A program made the translations under genes and the position numbers. Shown here piece by piece: positions 40,387 through 49,600 of a stretch of DNA of 56,032 nt. Location: contig JAUVGH010000011.1 of assembly GCA_030593885.1 (NCBI GenBank), positions 1 through 56,032 of the forward strand, given 5' to 3'. Source of the stretch: Methanomassiliicoccales archaeon. GTDB taxonomy: Archaea; Thermoplasmatota; Thermoplasmata; RBG-16-68-12; SOIM01. A model generated the notes under the pieces. That model searched no databases and had not been told where the DNA came from. It worked only from the letters and a program-made list of their open reading frames with translations. Numbering within the stretch: position 1 is the first letter of the stretch; each line of letters starts with the position of its first letter.

Positions 40387-41103
40387 CTATCTCCCTGTCT
40401 CTACGAGCTTCAGAAAAGCGGTCTCCAGGTCCCTGCTCTCACCTCTCACCTCTTCAAGGCTCCCGGACGCCACGATCTTGCCGTTGTCGATCACCGCGAC
40501 GTTGTTGCAGAGCTTCTCTGCGATCTCCAGCAGGTGGGAGCACATGAAGACCGTACTGCCCTTGGTCGAATATTCGAGCAGGTAATCCTTGCACTTCCTC
40601 TGGTATATGGGGTCTAGATTGATGAACGGCTCATCCAGGAACAATATCTTGGGTTCGTGTATGAAGGCGGAGGCCAGCATGAGCTTCTGTCTTCCCCCCT
40701 TCGACAGGTCCCTGCATATCTTCCCCTCGGAATCCTCCATCCCGAAGAACTTGAGCCAGCGTTCTATCCTCTTCTCAACATCATTCACGCCCCGAACCTT
40801 GGAGACGAAGTAGAGGTATTCGTGCGAGGTTAGATAGCTCGGGGGCGATTCGACCTCCGGCACTATTCCAACGCTTCTCTTCACACCCATCGGGTCCTTG
40901 ACAACGTCCTTCCCGTCCACCTTTGCATTCCCATTGGTAGGAAGAAGCTGTCCTGTAAGTATCTTGAGAAGTGTGGTCTTGCCAGCGCCGTTGGGCCCGA
41001 AAAGGCCGAAGAAGTTGCCCTCGTTCACTTCCAGGTCGATCTTGTCGAGGGCTCTCAGGTCCCCGAACACTTTGGATAAACCAATCGTCTCGATGACGGC
41101 CAT
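40387..41103 (-). CDS. ABC transporter ATP-binding protein
   Basis: 238 residues with all ATPase motifs: Walker A GPNGAGKTT (about 36-44), Q-loop VGIVPEVES, a degenerate signature LSKGGRQKL (canonical LSGGQ shifted), Walker B ILFLDEPFINLD and switch FMCSHLLEI. It pairs with the downstream permease. The start lies close behind a leftward TATA element (GGATAAATAA, 41131-41140). It diverges from a small winged-helix gene whose promoter holds two palindromes. Confidence 0.93.
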   Translation of the reverse strand: MAVIETIGLSKVFGDLRALDKIDLEVNEGNFFGLFGPNGAGKTTLLKILTGQLLPTNGNAKVDGKDVVKDPMGVKRSVGIVPEVESPPSYLTSHEYLYFVSKVRGVNDVEKRIERWLKFFGMEDSEGKICRDLSKGGRQKLMLASAFIHEPKILFLDEPFINLDPIYQRKCKDYLLEYSTKGSTVFMCSHLLEIAEKLCNNVAVIDNGKIVASGSLEEVRGESRDLETAFLKLVETGR

Positions 41104-41230
41104 CGTATCGGGTGTCCATTACGACCTTGGTTATTTATCCTTTCTCTCTTCATTCCTGAAATTGACAAAAGGGTTTCATGTAACACCGACATGACCTGGT
41201 GGGCAGGAAAAGGATAGGCTCATCATTAAA

Positions 41231-41260
41231 TAACACATGTGTTATCACGTGTCATGATAA
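41231..41260. promoter_or_regulatory. Two overlapping palindromes in the winged-helix gene promoter
   Basis: TAACACATGTGTTA (41231-41244) is a perfect 14-base palindrome that starts at the end of the TATA-like ATTAAATA (41226-41233). TTATCA/TGATAA (41242-41247 and 41255-41260) overlaps it and covers the predicted transcript start. A dimeric regulator bound here would block RNA polymerase; autorepression by the adjacent winged-helix protein is likely. Confidence 0.6.
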
Positions 41261-41279
41261 TAGTCGTAGAGGGGAGTGG

Positions 41280-41591
41280 ATGAATAGACGAGGAAGCAGT
41301 TCGTTGACGAGCAAGTTGGAGGACGAAGTAAGCCTTATGCAAAGGCATGTGAACATGCTGAAATCCATCATTGAGAACCAGCCCATCGGGATTATAAGAC
41401 TCTCCGAACTTCTCAATCACCCTCAGCACAAGGTCCGGTACTCTCTAAGGATACTGGAACAGGAAGGTCTTATCGAGCCATCACCTGACGGTGCAGTGAC
41501 CACCGAGAAACTGGGCAGTTTTGTAGGCCACCTGAAGAAGGTTTTGGATTCTACCGCAAGAACGGTCAAGGAGTTGCGCGCTTCTCTATGA
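41280..41591 (+). CDS. Small winged-helix regulator
   Basis: 103 residues from ATG 41280, directly preceded by GAGGGGAGTGG; the longer upstream frame would read through the operator and is rejected. A coiled N-terminus (LEDEVSLMQRHVNMLKSIIENQ) leads into a winged helix (IGIIRLSELLNHPQHKVRYSLRILEQEGLIEPSPDGAVT) and an amphipathic end. It is likely to bind the palindromes in its own promoter and perhaps control the divergent ABC exporter. Confidence 0.75.
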   Translation: MNRRGSSSLTSKLEDEVSLMQRHVNMLKSIIENQPIGIIRLSELLNHPQHKVRYSLRILEQEGLIEPSPDGAVTTEKLGSFVGHLKKVLDSTARTVKELRASL

Positions 41592-41634
41592 CAAAAAGGT
41601 TTTTCAACAATCCCCGCATTGGACATCAGGTATT

Positions 41635-41723
41635 GCCGGCGTAGCTCAGCCTGGTCGAGCATCCGGCTGTTAAAGCTCTCTGCAGAAACCGGACGGTCAC
41701 CGGTTCAAATCCGGTCGCCGGCG
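41635..41723 (+). tRNA. tRNA-Asn (GUU) with a 15-nt BHB intron
   Basis: Acceptor GCCGGCG/CGCCGGC with discriminator G (41723), no encoded CCA. D arm TAGCTCAGCCTGGTCGAGCA; anticodon stem TCCGG/CCGGA; T arm CACCGGTTCAAATCCGGT. Anticodon GTT at 41669-41671. A 15-base intron (41673-41687) interrupts the loop after position 37. A minimal bulge-helix-bulge can be drawn: bulge TAA, helix CTGT/GCAG, bulge AAA, and a 2-bp intron hairpin. The spliced tRNA is 74 nt. Confidence 0.95.
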
Positions 41724-41734
41724 CTACTTCTATC

Positions 41735-44700
41735 TTATCTCCCAGAGCGACCGCTGTACCCACCTATTTCTCTAAAATGATTTTCGAACCCGTCCAGGTT
41801 TGAAGCCGTCTCCTCGCTGTCATCATGGTCCAGGTCTTTAATCGCCTCTTGCAGTTCCGCCCTGGTCTTCTTCTCAAGGCTGGAAGATGAAACCACCGCC
41901 AGATGGAGACGCTTTCCATGGAGTATCGCGACCTTGTATTCATCGAAGTCCAGATCCTCGGCCTTGCTGATTCCAGGAGCTTTGGTACGCTGCCTTATCA
42001 GACCATACGGGACCGTTCTCTTGTCAGTCATGTAGACTTCCTTGAGGAGTGCGCCGTCCTCTCTAATCAGATAGCCCACGAATATCTCATTCTTTCCAGA
42101 CCGATAATACCAATACATCAGCAGAATCACCACCGCTGCCAGTACAAGCAGGACCCAGAGCCAGGAATCTTCCTCTGTTTCCACTATGACTCTGACGTCC
42201 ACGTAAGAGGAATATTCACCGTCGCTCACTGTTATTCTTATGAGATCCTCGCTCACACTTGAGGGGTACATGAGGGTCAGGTTGAAGCCGTCTGTCGTCA
42301 CCCATTCGCTGTCCACCGAGATGATCAAGGAGTCCAGGGGAGTGTCGATATCGTGAACGTACTCCATTATGTCCAACACATTGTCCCTTCCAGCCTGAAT
42401 CCTGATATCAGGAATGCTATCTATCACGGGCGCGTCATTGACCGGGTTCACTAGGACGATCACCACATCTTCCACCAGAGCTCCAGTGGGATCGGTCGCT
42501 CTTATGGTGATGACCTCGAACCCGAACCAGTCAGGCTCCGCCCACATGTCAACCGTCTTGTTCGCGTTGATTCTGATCTTCACCGAATTGTTCCCTGAGG
42601 TGTAGTACAGGTTGTCCCCGTCGATATCGAGGAAATAGTAGTCCATGTTGGTGAAGAACACGTTCAGCACCGTCTCGTCCTCATCGAAGGACACATCAGG
42701 AAGCAGATGGATCTTCTCAGGCGGATAGTCATCCGATACGGTTATGTTGATGACCTGATAGTCTGTCCCAATGCCGTCCGTGACCCAGATGGTTACCCTG
42801 ACGGTCATCCCTAGCATCGATTCAGGATAGTTCATCACAAGCCCGAGGTTGTTCACGGGACTTGTCCAAATGTGCGCGGTGTCTGAGGTCCACACCACCA
42901 AATCCTCGGAGGAGTTATCCTTGTCTCTGATGTATGGCGTCAGATCGAAGTTATATGAATAGTCATAGTGTACAATTATGTCGGGCACTCCATCAATTTC
43001 CGGTGGCTCATTTCCTGGAATTGTATCAGGCGGAGTCGATAGACCCAAGACATAGGCTTCGGAACACAAATCCACTTCATCACAAGCAATTGCCCGGAGG
43101 AAAGCCCCAGAGAATTTCAAGTCTCGGGTATCCCATATTGCCTCACCATCTGGTGGTATGTCAGTCTCAAAGGTATGAAATCCCCCGTCATAGTAGCTGA
43201 GCTCGACCATCACCGCATCGGAATCGACCGTGTATGAGATGGGTACAACTCCCGCCATTTGCGAATAGTCCTTCGGTTTCGTTATCTGAATGGAAGGAGG
43301 AGTGCAGTCTATTTCGATGTTTGAAACTGAGTCTTCTGCCGTGGTGTTGTCGACGCTCTTTGCCGTGACTCTCAAAGTGGTCGTTCTGTCCCCTATGACA
43401 CACGTATCCCAGGAGTATGTTCCATCGATATCCGGATCTGTTCCGATTGCCGTCCAGGACATCCCATCAAGGTATTCGAAGGAGACATCGATCGCGCTGG
43501 GACTGGCCGAGTAGAGCACATCGTAAATCCCTGTGATGTGCTGGTTCGAAGTCGGGCTTAGGATGGCGATGCTTATCGGCGTCCACATGGGCGTGTACCA
43601 ATAGGTCTTTTGACCAACGGTGTCGAAGAGTGTGGTCGCTCCACCGACTCCTGGAGCACTCTCCAGATACTTGCCATTGGGCATGATCCCAGATGTGTCC
43701 GTGTTGCTGAGGTAATACTTCGTGGAGGGACTGGTGGGGACATCCAAGTGTGACCTCTGGGCACTGTAATTGTATGCAATTGCGAATCTTCCTTCACCAT
43801 TGACCCCGATTACATCCATTCCCAATCTCAGGACTCTTGGGTCAGAATCAGTGAAATTCAGCCATGGGCCGAGCCCGATATTCATGGTGAGAGGATAAGA
43901 CGCGTCGCTGTCAATGGTAATGATCGGGGATGTCACGATTTCCTGTGGGTCAGTTCCATCTGGTTTCGTGTGATAGACACTGACCGTCACTTGCACGTTC
44001 GAAGATGTCTCTTCAGGTCCGCAGACCGAAACCGGCTTCTCAATGCCGAACTCCACCACGAACCAGCCGATGTCCGCCTCGTCCGCACCATTGTCTCGCT
44101 CCATGGTCAGCTGAGTACTTGAAAGGGCCATTGTCACTGACCCTACTCCCATGATGTCATCACCGTTATATCGAGAACGACCCATGCTTTGCCCTGACAC
44201 AGGCTGAACTGAAGCAAGTGCGATTGAACGATTCACGTCGATTTGTGGGGCAAGAGGAACCACCTTTTGGTTCACACCCGGCCCGAAGTTCTCACTGCCT
44301 GCCAATACCCTACTTCCATCTTTCAACTCAATCGCTTGCCAGGAGATCTCCGTGATGTTGTCTTGAAATCCCGATATGCTTCGGTCAATCATCACCGTGG
44401 TCGGGTCCATTAGTTGAGCTCGAAGCATTCTTGCACCCACATCGATGCCCAAGCCCTCAGTTGTGAAGCCGGCCAAGACGAATGTCCTATTCAGATCCAC
44501 CGGAGTCGTCAATGTGGCGTTGGCAGAGGTTGAAATTCCGGTCATCGAGGTAATCAATCCTCTCTGGACATCAATGTCCTTCGGGTCCGTGAACTCTATG
44601 ACCTGCCACCAAATCGTGTGTCCTGCGTTAGCTCCGTATACTCTGAACTGAAGGTTGGATGTACTTGTCAATTCCCCGATGATTGGATCGTCGGAACTCC

Positions 44701-46615
44701 AATCCACGTCTGCGTCGAACGGTGTCTTTGACCAGGTCACAAATGCCTGACTTACATTGCCCACAGGGGCAATTCCAACGTTCATTGACGTGGAGCTTTG
44801 AGAAGGTATCTCCCCTCGTTGGACGCTTACGCCGGAATAATACTCGACTACATACCACTGAACAGTAATTGGGACTGGTGAGGACTCATTTGTCACCCTG
44901 AAGAACTCAAGCGACGTAGGTGTGGCGATCCGACCCCTGATCTCCGACCCAACTGGGCGCTCACTGTTATGGCGGGCGTTGAATATCAGGAATGACTTAC
45001 TCATGCTGACCTGTGAGATGGGAACCGTCACCGCACCATTCACACTGCTGACTGCTACTCCACTTTGGACCGATTTTATTCCAGATCCGGCGCTAGTGTC
45101 AGCTGGGGGATTCATCACCGATGGGTTTCCGTAGTGCAGATAATGATTGCCGTCAGCCGCAAAGGCGTTGATATTCCTTTGAATAGAGAACCAGATCGTC
45201 GTGGAATTACTATTCCAGGAAGAGCCAGGATCAAGAACGCGGTTCAATTCCATCCAGTACGAGGCATTCCAATAGGAAATGCGGATGTCCTCTCCACCAA
45301 CCTGGGATTTGCCTTGTGAAACCAAGGTAGCATGGTCCAAGATGATTGAGACCGAGTGTCCAGCTGGAATCCTATCGGAGCCAGCAATGACCGTTATCTT
45401 CTTCCTGTACTGATATCCTTTGTCTTCACCACCAAATTCCACAAAGGTATCGGTCATGGACATGTGCTGAGCGGTTGACCAGTCCGTGGAGCGTACCACA
45501 TCCGAGACCCTGATCTCGTCGAACACTCCATCGAAGTACCTGCTACTCCTGTCCGGATTCCCGCCCCAGAGCCAGTCGTTTGGTGATGCAAGATTGGACC
45601 ACATGGTAGAGACGTTTGCGTCCGTGAAGGTCATGGGTACGGTGTCAATGTAAATGTCCACTTCTTTTGTCGAGAATCTCATGGTCGTTGCGACGTGATG
45701 GTATACGCCATCTGTGAATGGATTCGAACCTGAGTTGTAGTTGCTGTCATTTCCTCCCCAGGGATTGAAGAAGTGGTCGCCATTCCCCCGCGAAGCCCAC
45801 TCATACCCATCATTGGCCCCAGTCGTGAACCTGTTGCTCGAACTCATCAGTATTTGGTGATCTCCGTCTGAAGAGTTAGTCCATTTCAACCACATCTCAA
45901 GAGTGCCCTCATCGTTCGTGGAATCGAGACTGGCACTGTCATTGATGCGGATGAGATCGTCGAATCCATCCAGCCTCAGGCCCTTTCCGATGCTTGCCTC
46001 GACAGAACCGGCTGGAGTCATCATCCCCGAAGTGGTTCCGTGGTTGCCATTGGATGTGCTATCGTCCATTTGCGGAGATGGACCAGATGGATCTTCATCG
46101 AGATGCCAGACTCCCATATATCCATTGGTCCATACTCCCGCAGGATTCTGGGCATCGATAGCCAATGAGTTGTTGTAGTACATCCAGATGTGATCTGTGG
46201 TCGATCCGCCATCAATCTTGGGAACCTTCACCCACACTATCGAAGTTCCAGATTCATTCCATCTCTCTATTTCATAATCTAGCACGGTGAGGTCATCCGA
46301 ATCAACGAACCGAATGTCTTCCCCTGCATCCTGGGTACTGGTGTAGTCTATCTTGGTATTATTGAGCGGCACCAGGACGGGGAAGTCGATCAGGCTCTCA
46401 GATAGGGATTTGGCGTCAAAAGTGAGCTTTTGGCGGCTTTTCCAGTCGGTGTCCCACCAGGTGCCCTCCCACCAAGGTTGGGGGAGTTCGCTGAAATACA
46501 TATTCAGGGTGTACGGCCCGGCATCGAAGTTCACATTCCCGCTTCCAGTGGGCCACGATGGTGATAGGGTCAGAAGCAGGAACAATGCAACAGTTATGGC
46601 CATTACCCTTCTCAT
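41735..46615 (-). CDS. Giant surface protein: DUF2341/LamG, Ig and cadherin-like domains, TM helix, cytoplasmic roadblock-like tail
   Basis: 1626 residues; start ATG 46615 overlaps the upstream stop and follows GGAGGAG. Signal peptide 1-22. In order: a DUF2341 domain (about 55-165), a LamG/concanavalin-like domain (GVWHLDEDPSG near 168 to about 390), a second DUF2341 (YQYRKKITVIAG near 400), a long beta region, an Ig-like unit (near 1050-1120), and cadherin-like repeats (PPEIDGVPDI, NDAPVIDSIPDI; about 1240-1500). One membrane helix (WLWVLLVLAAVVILLMYWYY, about 1512-1532) leads to a cytoplasmic domain of about 90 residues (VGYLIREDGALLKEV; KVAILHGKRLHLAVV) homologous to the tails of the two genes upstream. 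Likely an adhesin or sensor reading the environment. Confidence 0.85.
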   Translation of the reverse strand: MRRVMAITVALFLLLTLSPSWPTGSGNVNFDAGPYTLNMYFSELPQPWWEGTWWDTDWKSRQKLTFDAKSLSESLIDFPVLVPLNNTKIDYTSTQDAGEDIRFVDSDDLTVLDYEIERWNESGTSIVWVKVPKIDGGSTTDHIWMYYNNSLAIDAQNPAGVWTNGYMGVWHLDEDPSGPSPQMDDSTSNGNHGTTSGMMTPAGSVEASIGKGLRLDGFDDLIRINDSASLDSTNDEGTLEMWLKWTNSSDGDHQILMSSSNRFTTGANDGYEWASRGNGDHFFNPWGGNDSNYNSGSNPFTDGVYHHVATTMRFSTKEVDIYIDTVPMTFTDANVSTMWSNLASPNDWLWGGNPDRSSRYFDGVFDEIRVSDVVRSTDWSTAQHMSMTDTFVEFGGEDKGYQYRKKITVIAGSDRIPAGHSVSIILDHATLVSQGKSQVGGEDIRISYWNASYWMELNRVLDPGSSWNSNSTTIWFSIQRNINAFAADGNHYLHYGNPSVMNPPADTSAGSGIKSVQSGVAVSSVNGAVTVPISQVSMSKSFLIFNARHNSERPVGSEIRGRIATPTSLEFFRVTNESSPVPITVQWYVVEYYSGVSVQRGEIPSQSSTSMNVGIAPVGNVSQAFVTWSKTPFDADVDWSSDDPIIGELTSTSNLQFRVYGANAGHTIWWQVIEFTDPKDIDVQRGLITSMTGISTSANATLTTPVDLNRTFVLAGFTTEGLGIDVGARMLRAQLMDPTTVMIDRSISGFQDNITEISWQAIELKDGSRVLAGSENFGPGVNQKVVPLAPQIDVNRSIALASVQPVSGQSMGRSRYNGDDIMGVGSVTMALSSTQLTMERDNGADEADIGWFVVEFGIEKPVSVCGPEETSSNVQVTVSVYHTKPDGTDPQEIVTSPIITIDSDASYPLTMNIGLGPWLNFTDSDPRVLRLGMDVIGVNGEGRFAIAYNYSAQRSHLDVPTSPSTKYYLSNTDTSGIMPNGKYLESAPGVGGATTLFDTVGQKTYWYTPMWTPISIAILSPTSNQHITGIYDVLYSASPSAIDVSFEYLDGMSWTAIGTDPDIDGTYSWDTCVIGDRTTTLRVTAKSVDNTTAEDSVSNIEIDCTPPSIQITKPKDYSQMAGVVPISYTVDSDAVMVELSYYDGGFHTFETDIPPDGEAIWDTRDLKFSGAFLRAIACDEVDLCSEAYVLGLSTPPDTIPGNEPPEIDGVPDIIVHYDYSYNFDLTPYIRDKDNSSEDLVVWTSDTAHIWTSPVNNLGLVMNYPESMLGMTVRVTIWVTDGIGTDYQVINITVSDDYPPEKIHLLPDVSFDEDETVLNVFFTNMDYYFLDIDGDNLYYTSGNNSVKIRINANKTVDMWAEPDWFGFEVITIRATDPTGALVEDVVIVLVNPVNDAPVIDSIPDIRIQAGRDNVLDIMEYVHDIDTPLDSLIISVDSEWVTTDGFNLTLMYPSSVSEDLIRITVSDGEYSSYVDVRVIVETEEDSWLWVLLVLAAVVILLMYWYYRSGKNEIFVGYLIREDGALLKEVYMTDKRTVPYGLIRQRTKAPGISKAEDLDFDEYKVAILHGKRLHLAVVSSSSLEKKTRAELQEAIKDLDHDDSEETASNLDGFENHFREIGGYSGRSGR

Positions 46616-49600
46616 AGCGACTCCTCCTGCGACCCGTCTTCACCCTTCGCTTCTTCGTACTCGGATTCCTCAATGGCCCCGTTCTTGTTGTTACCGTTGA
46701 GATGCTCGATGTCCTCTGTGCTCTGGCCTTTCTTGAGATCTTCAAGGTGTTTGCACAGGATGCTATCAACACCAGAGAACCTTTGTAGAAAGCCGTCCCA
46801 ATCCTCCAGTTCATCTGCATATTCTATCTCAATCTCCTCAATGACATCCTTTATTGGCCGCAGGTTCTTTGGAGTCTCACGGCCGTGGTAGACGACTGCG
46901 AGAAATACGTGCTCGCCTCTTTCTAGGGCGATCTTCCTATCTCCGAAGTCTATTTGCTTGACGGGTGCGTCCTCCACCTCTTTGAATGAGTCCCTGATGA
47001 ATTCTTGGATGGCCGTCAGCATATTGGAGAAGATGTCCTCGTCGATGTCTGTTTGTTTTCCGACCACCGTATGGTGGATCAGGCTTCCGTTTCTGTATAT
47101 CAGGAATGCTTCGTCAATGTGGATCCTGGAGAAGAACCCTCTTGAGAATAGCACGAGAATCACTGACAGAAGAACAGCAACGATTAGAGACCATGGCCAG
47201 AGTATTTGATCCCATACTGACGGCGGTGGGGGTCCCACGATTCTCACATTGAACGACCCAAACGCTGTCTTATTGCCATCGCTGACATCAATCTGTATGG
47301 TGTCAGTCCCCTCAAATGGGTAGTTGAGGATCAGGATTGATCCTGCCAGAGCCACCGAGGCTTTTCCGTGCTCTCCCGATGCGAATATGATGAGGTCTGA
47401 GAAGTCGTTGTCGATATCGAAAACATAATCCGACAAGTCCAGAGTGAAGATCTGATCCTTCTGGATGGTCATGTCCGGAATATCGAGTACGTATGGAGCA
47501 TCATTCACTGGTATTACTGTGATTCTGGCAGTTTGCTCTGCGATCGCCCCATACGGGTCCGTTGCCCTGAAGGTCACATACTCTTGGCCGAACCAGTCCT
47601 GGGTTGACGAGAATGAGACAAGGAACGTAGAGGAGTTGATGGTCGCTGTGACATTGGAGGAAACACTTGAATAGGTCAATGTGTCAGCATCATTGTCCGC
47701 AAAGCAGATGGCTATGCTGAAGGCATTTGGAAGTGTTGTGTCTTCAAAGAACGAATAGTCTGGAATGATGGACGCGACCTCCGGGGGCCAGTTGTCTGTA
47801 ACTGCGATTTGAATATCCTGATATGCTTCGGCTAGGCCATCTGAGACTGTTATCCTCACAACGATCGTTAGCCCTGACATGCTCTCAGGGTAGTGTACCT
47901 CCATCACGGTGTTCACTGAACTATTGAAGAATATGTGGGTGGGATCGTCCGTGGAGATGAATAGCTCCGGGGTCTGGTTGTCCACATCTTCGATGTATGG
48001 CGCCAGGTCGAATGTGTAGCTGTAGAAGGGTCTTGCCGGGTCCTCATAATGTACCATCAGATCGGGGACTCCCGATATAGTGGGTGGATCGTTGACCGGC
48101 AGAACGGTCACCAGGACGATGTCCTCTGCTCTCGCATTCTCCGGGTCCACACCTCTGAAACTGACTGTTTCGACACCGAACCAGTCCTCAGGAGCTTTGA
48201 AGTCAACTGAGTGGTTCTCGTGGATCGTTATCTCAGTGTGGATGTTCCCGCTTGTATAGAACAGACTGTCTTGATCTGGGTCATCGAAGTAGTCGTCGAG
48301 ATTGAAGCGGTCGTTGACCTCCTGACCTTCGAACAGGACCACGTCCGGGAGCTCTTTGATAAGGACAGGGACGAAGTCGTCTGAGATACTTATTGCCAGT
48401 ACCGTTGACATCTGCCCCCCATGCTCGTCCTCGACGGTCACTATGGAGTAGACCGTCGTATCCAGAAGCTCTTCTGGATAGGTGAAGGTCCCCCACAAAC
48501 CGTTGAACGAGATTCTGCCTGGATCATCACTGGAGAGGGTGAGGTTCTCCCGGGCTGTTTCGACATCACTCACATAGTCGTAGAAATAGTATGTATAAGG
48601 TTCACCATAGTGGATCGTAAATGGGGTTATGCTCTGTATTATTGGCCGATCATTGACAGAAGTTATGGTAATGGAAAGCGTCTGAGCGTCGACATAGCCA
48701 TCACTGTCTCTCAGCCATACCATCAGGTCGTCAGTTCCGAATGCATCTGGCACCGTTGTGATGGTAATCAGGTGGTTGCCAACGATATCGTTACCGGTGA
48801 CGGTGGTCAACGAAGGATCATGGTCTGTCAATGACCACATGAGTTCCGCGAGCGAGTCTTGAGGGTCGCTGGCATAAGAAGAAAGGTCTAGGATCCAAGT
48901 TCCGTAATCCTCCGGCTTCACCTGATTCGGGATTGTACCCACAATGGTCGGCATCACATTTACCTCCACCACTTCCAGGTTGGCAATCCCTGTGATGTTG
49001 TCCTGGTTTACAGCGGTCACCTGAATCCACCCATTGAGATTCTCAGTGTCCTGAGCCTTGAGTGTCGCATGGGTTGGAGACGAACTGGTTATGTTGCCGG
49101 CATTGGTGTTCCACAATGGGCCAATGAGTGCCACCTCATTACCATCTGAATCGTATCCAGTTGCCGTGAAGTTCTGGAAATCCCCTATGAGAAGTGTGAT
49201 ATTGTCTGGCTGTACCATAATCGAAGCTAGATCCCCTGCTATGACCGTTATCGTGTCCGACGTGTTTGTATGACCAAAACCATCATCGATTGAGGCCGTT
49301 CCAATCCCCGCCATTGTCGCGTCGAACGTTGACGTTGTAGACGGCCCAGGCGTTATCGTTCCAATGCCTCCATTGGCTGTCCAAGCCACGAACGCGGTTC
49401 CGATTTGATTGCCGTCACCGTCGTATTCGTATGCGGTCAAGTTCACGTGTTCATCTGCGGTCAACGTGCCAGGACTCCAGGGCTCTATTCCTACTGATGC
49501 TCTAGAACCCGTTATTACTTGGAATGTGTTCGTGGTGTTCGAGTGCCCGGTTCCATCGTCAGCGGTCACATTGCCCATGCCTGGAGTGGTAGCGTCGAAT

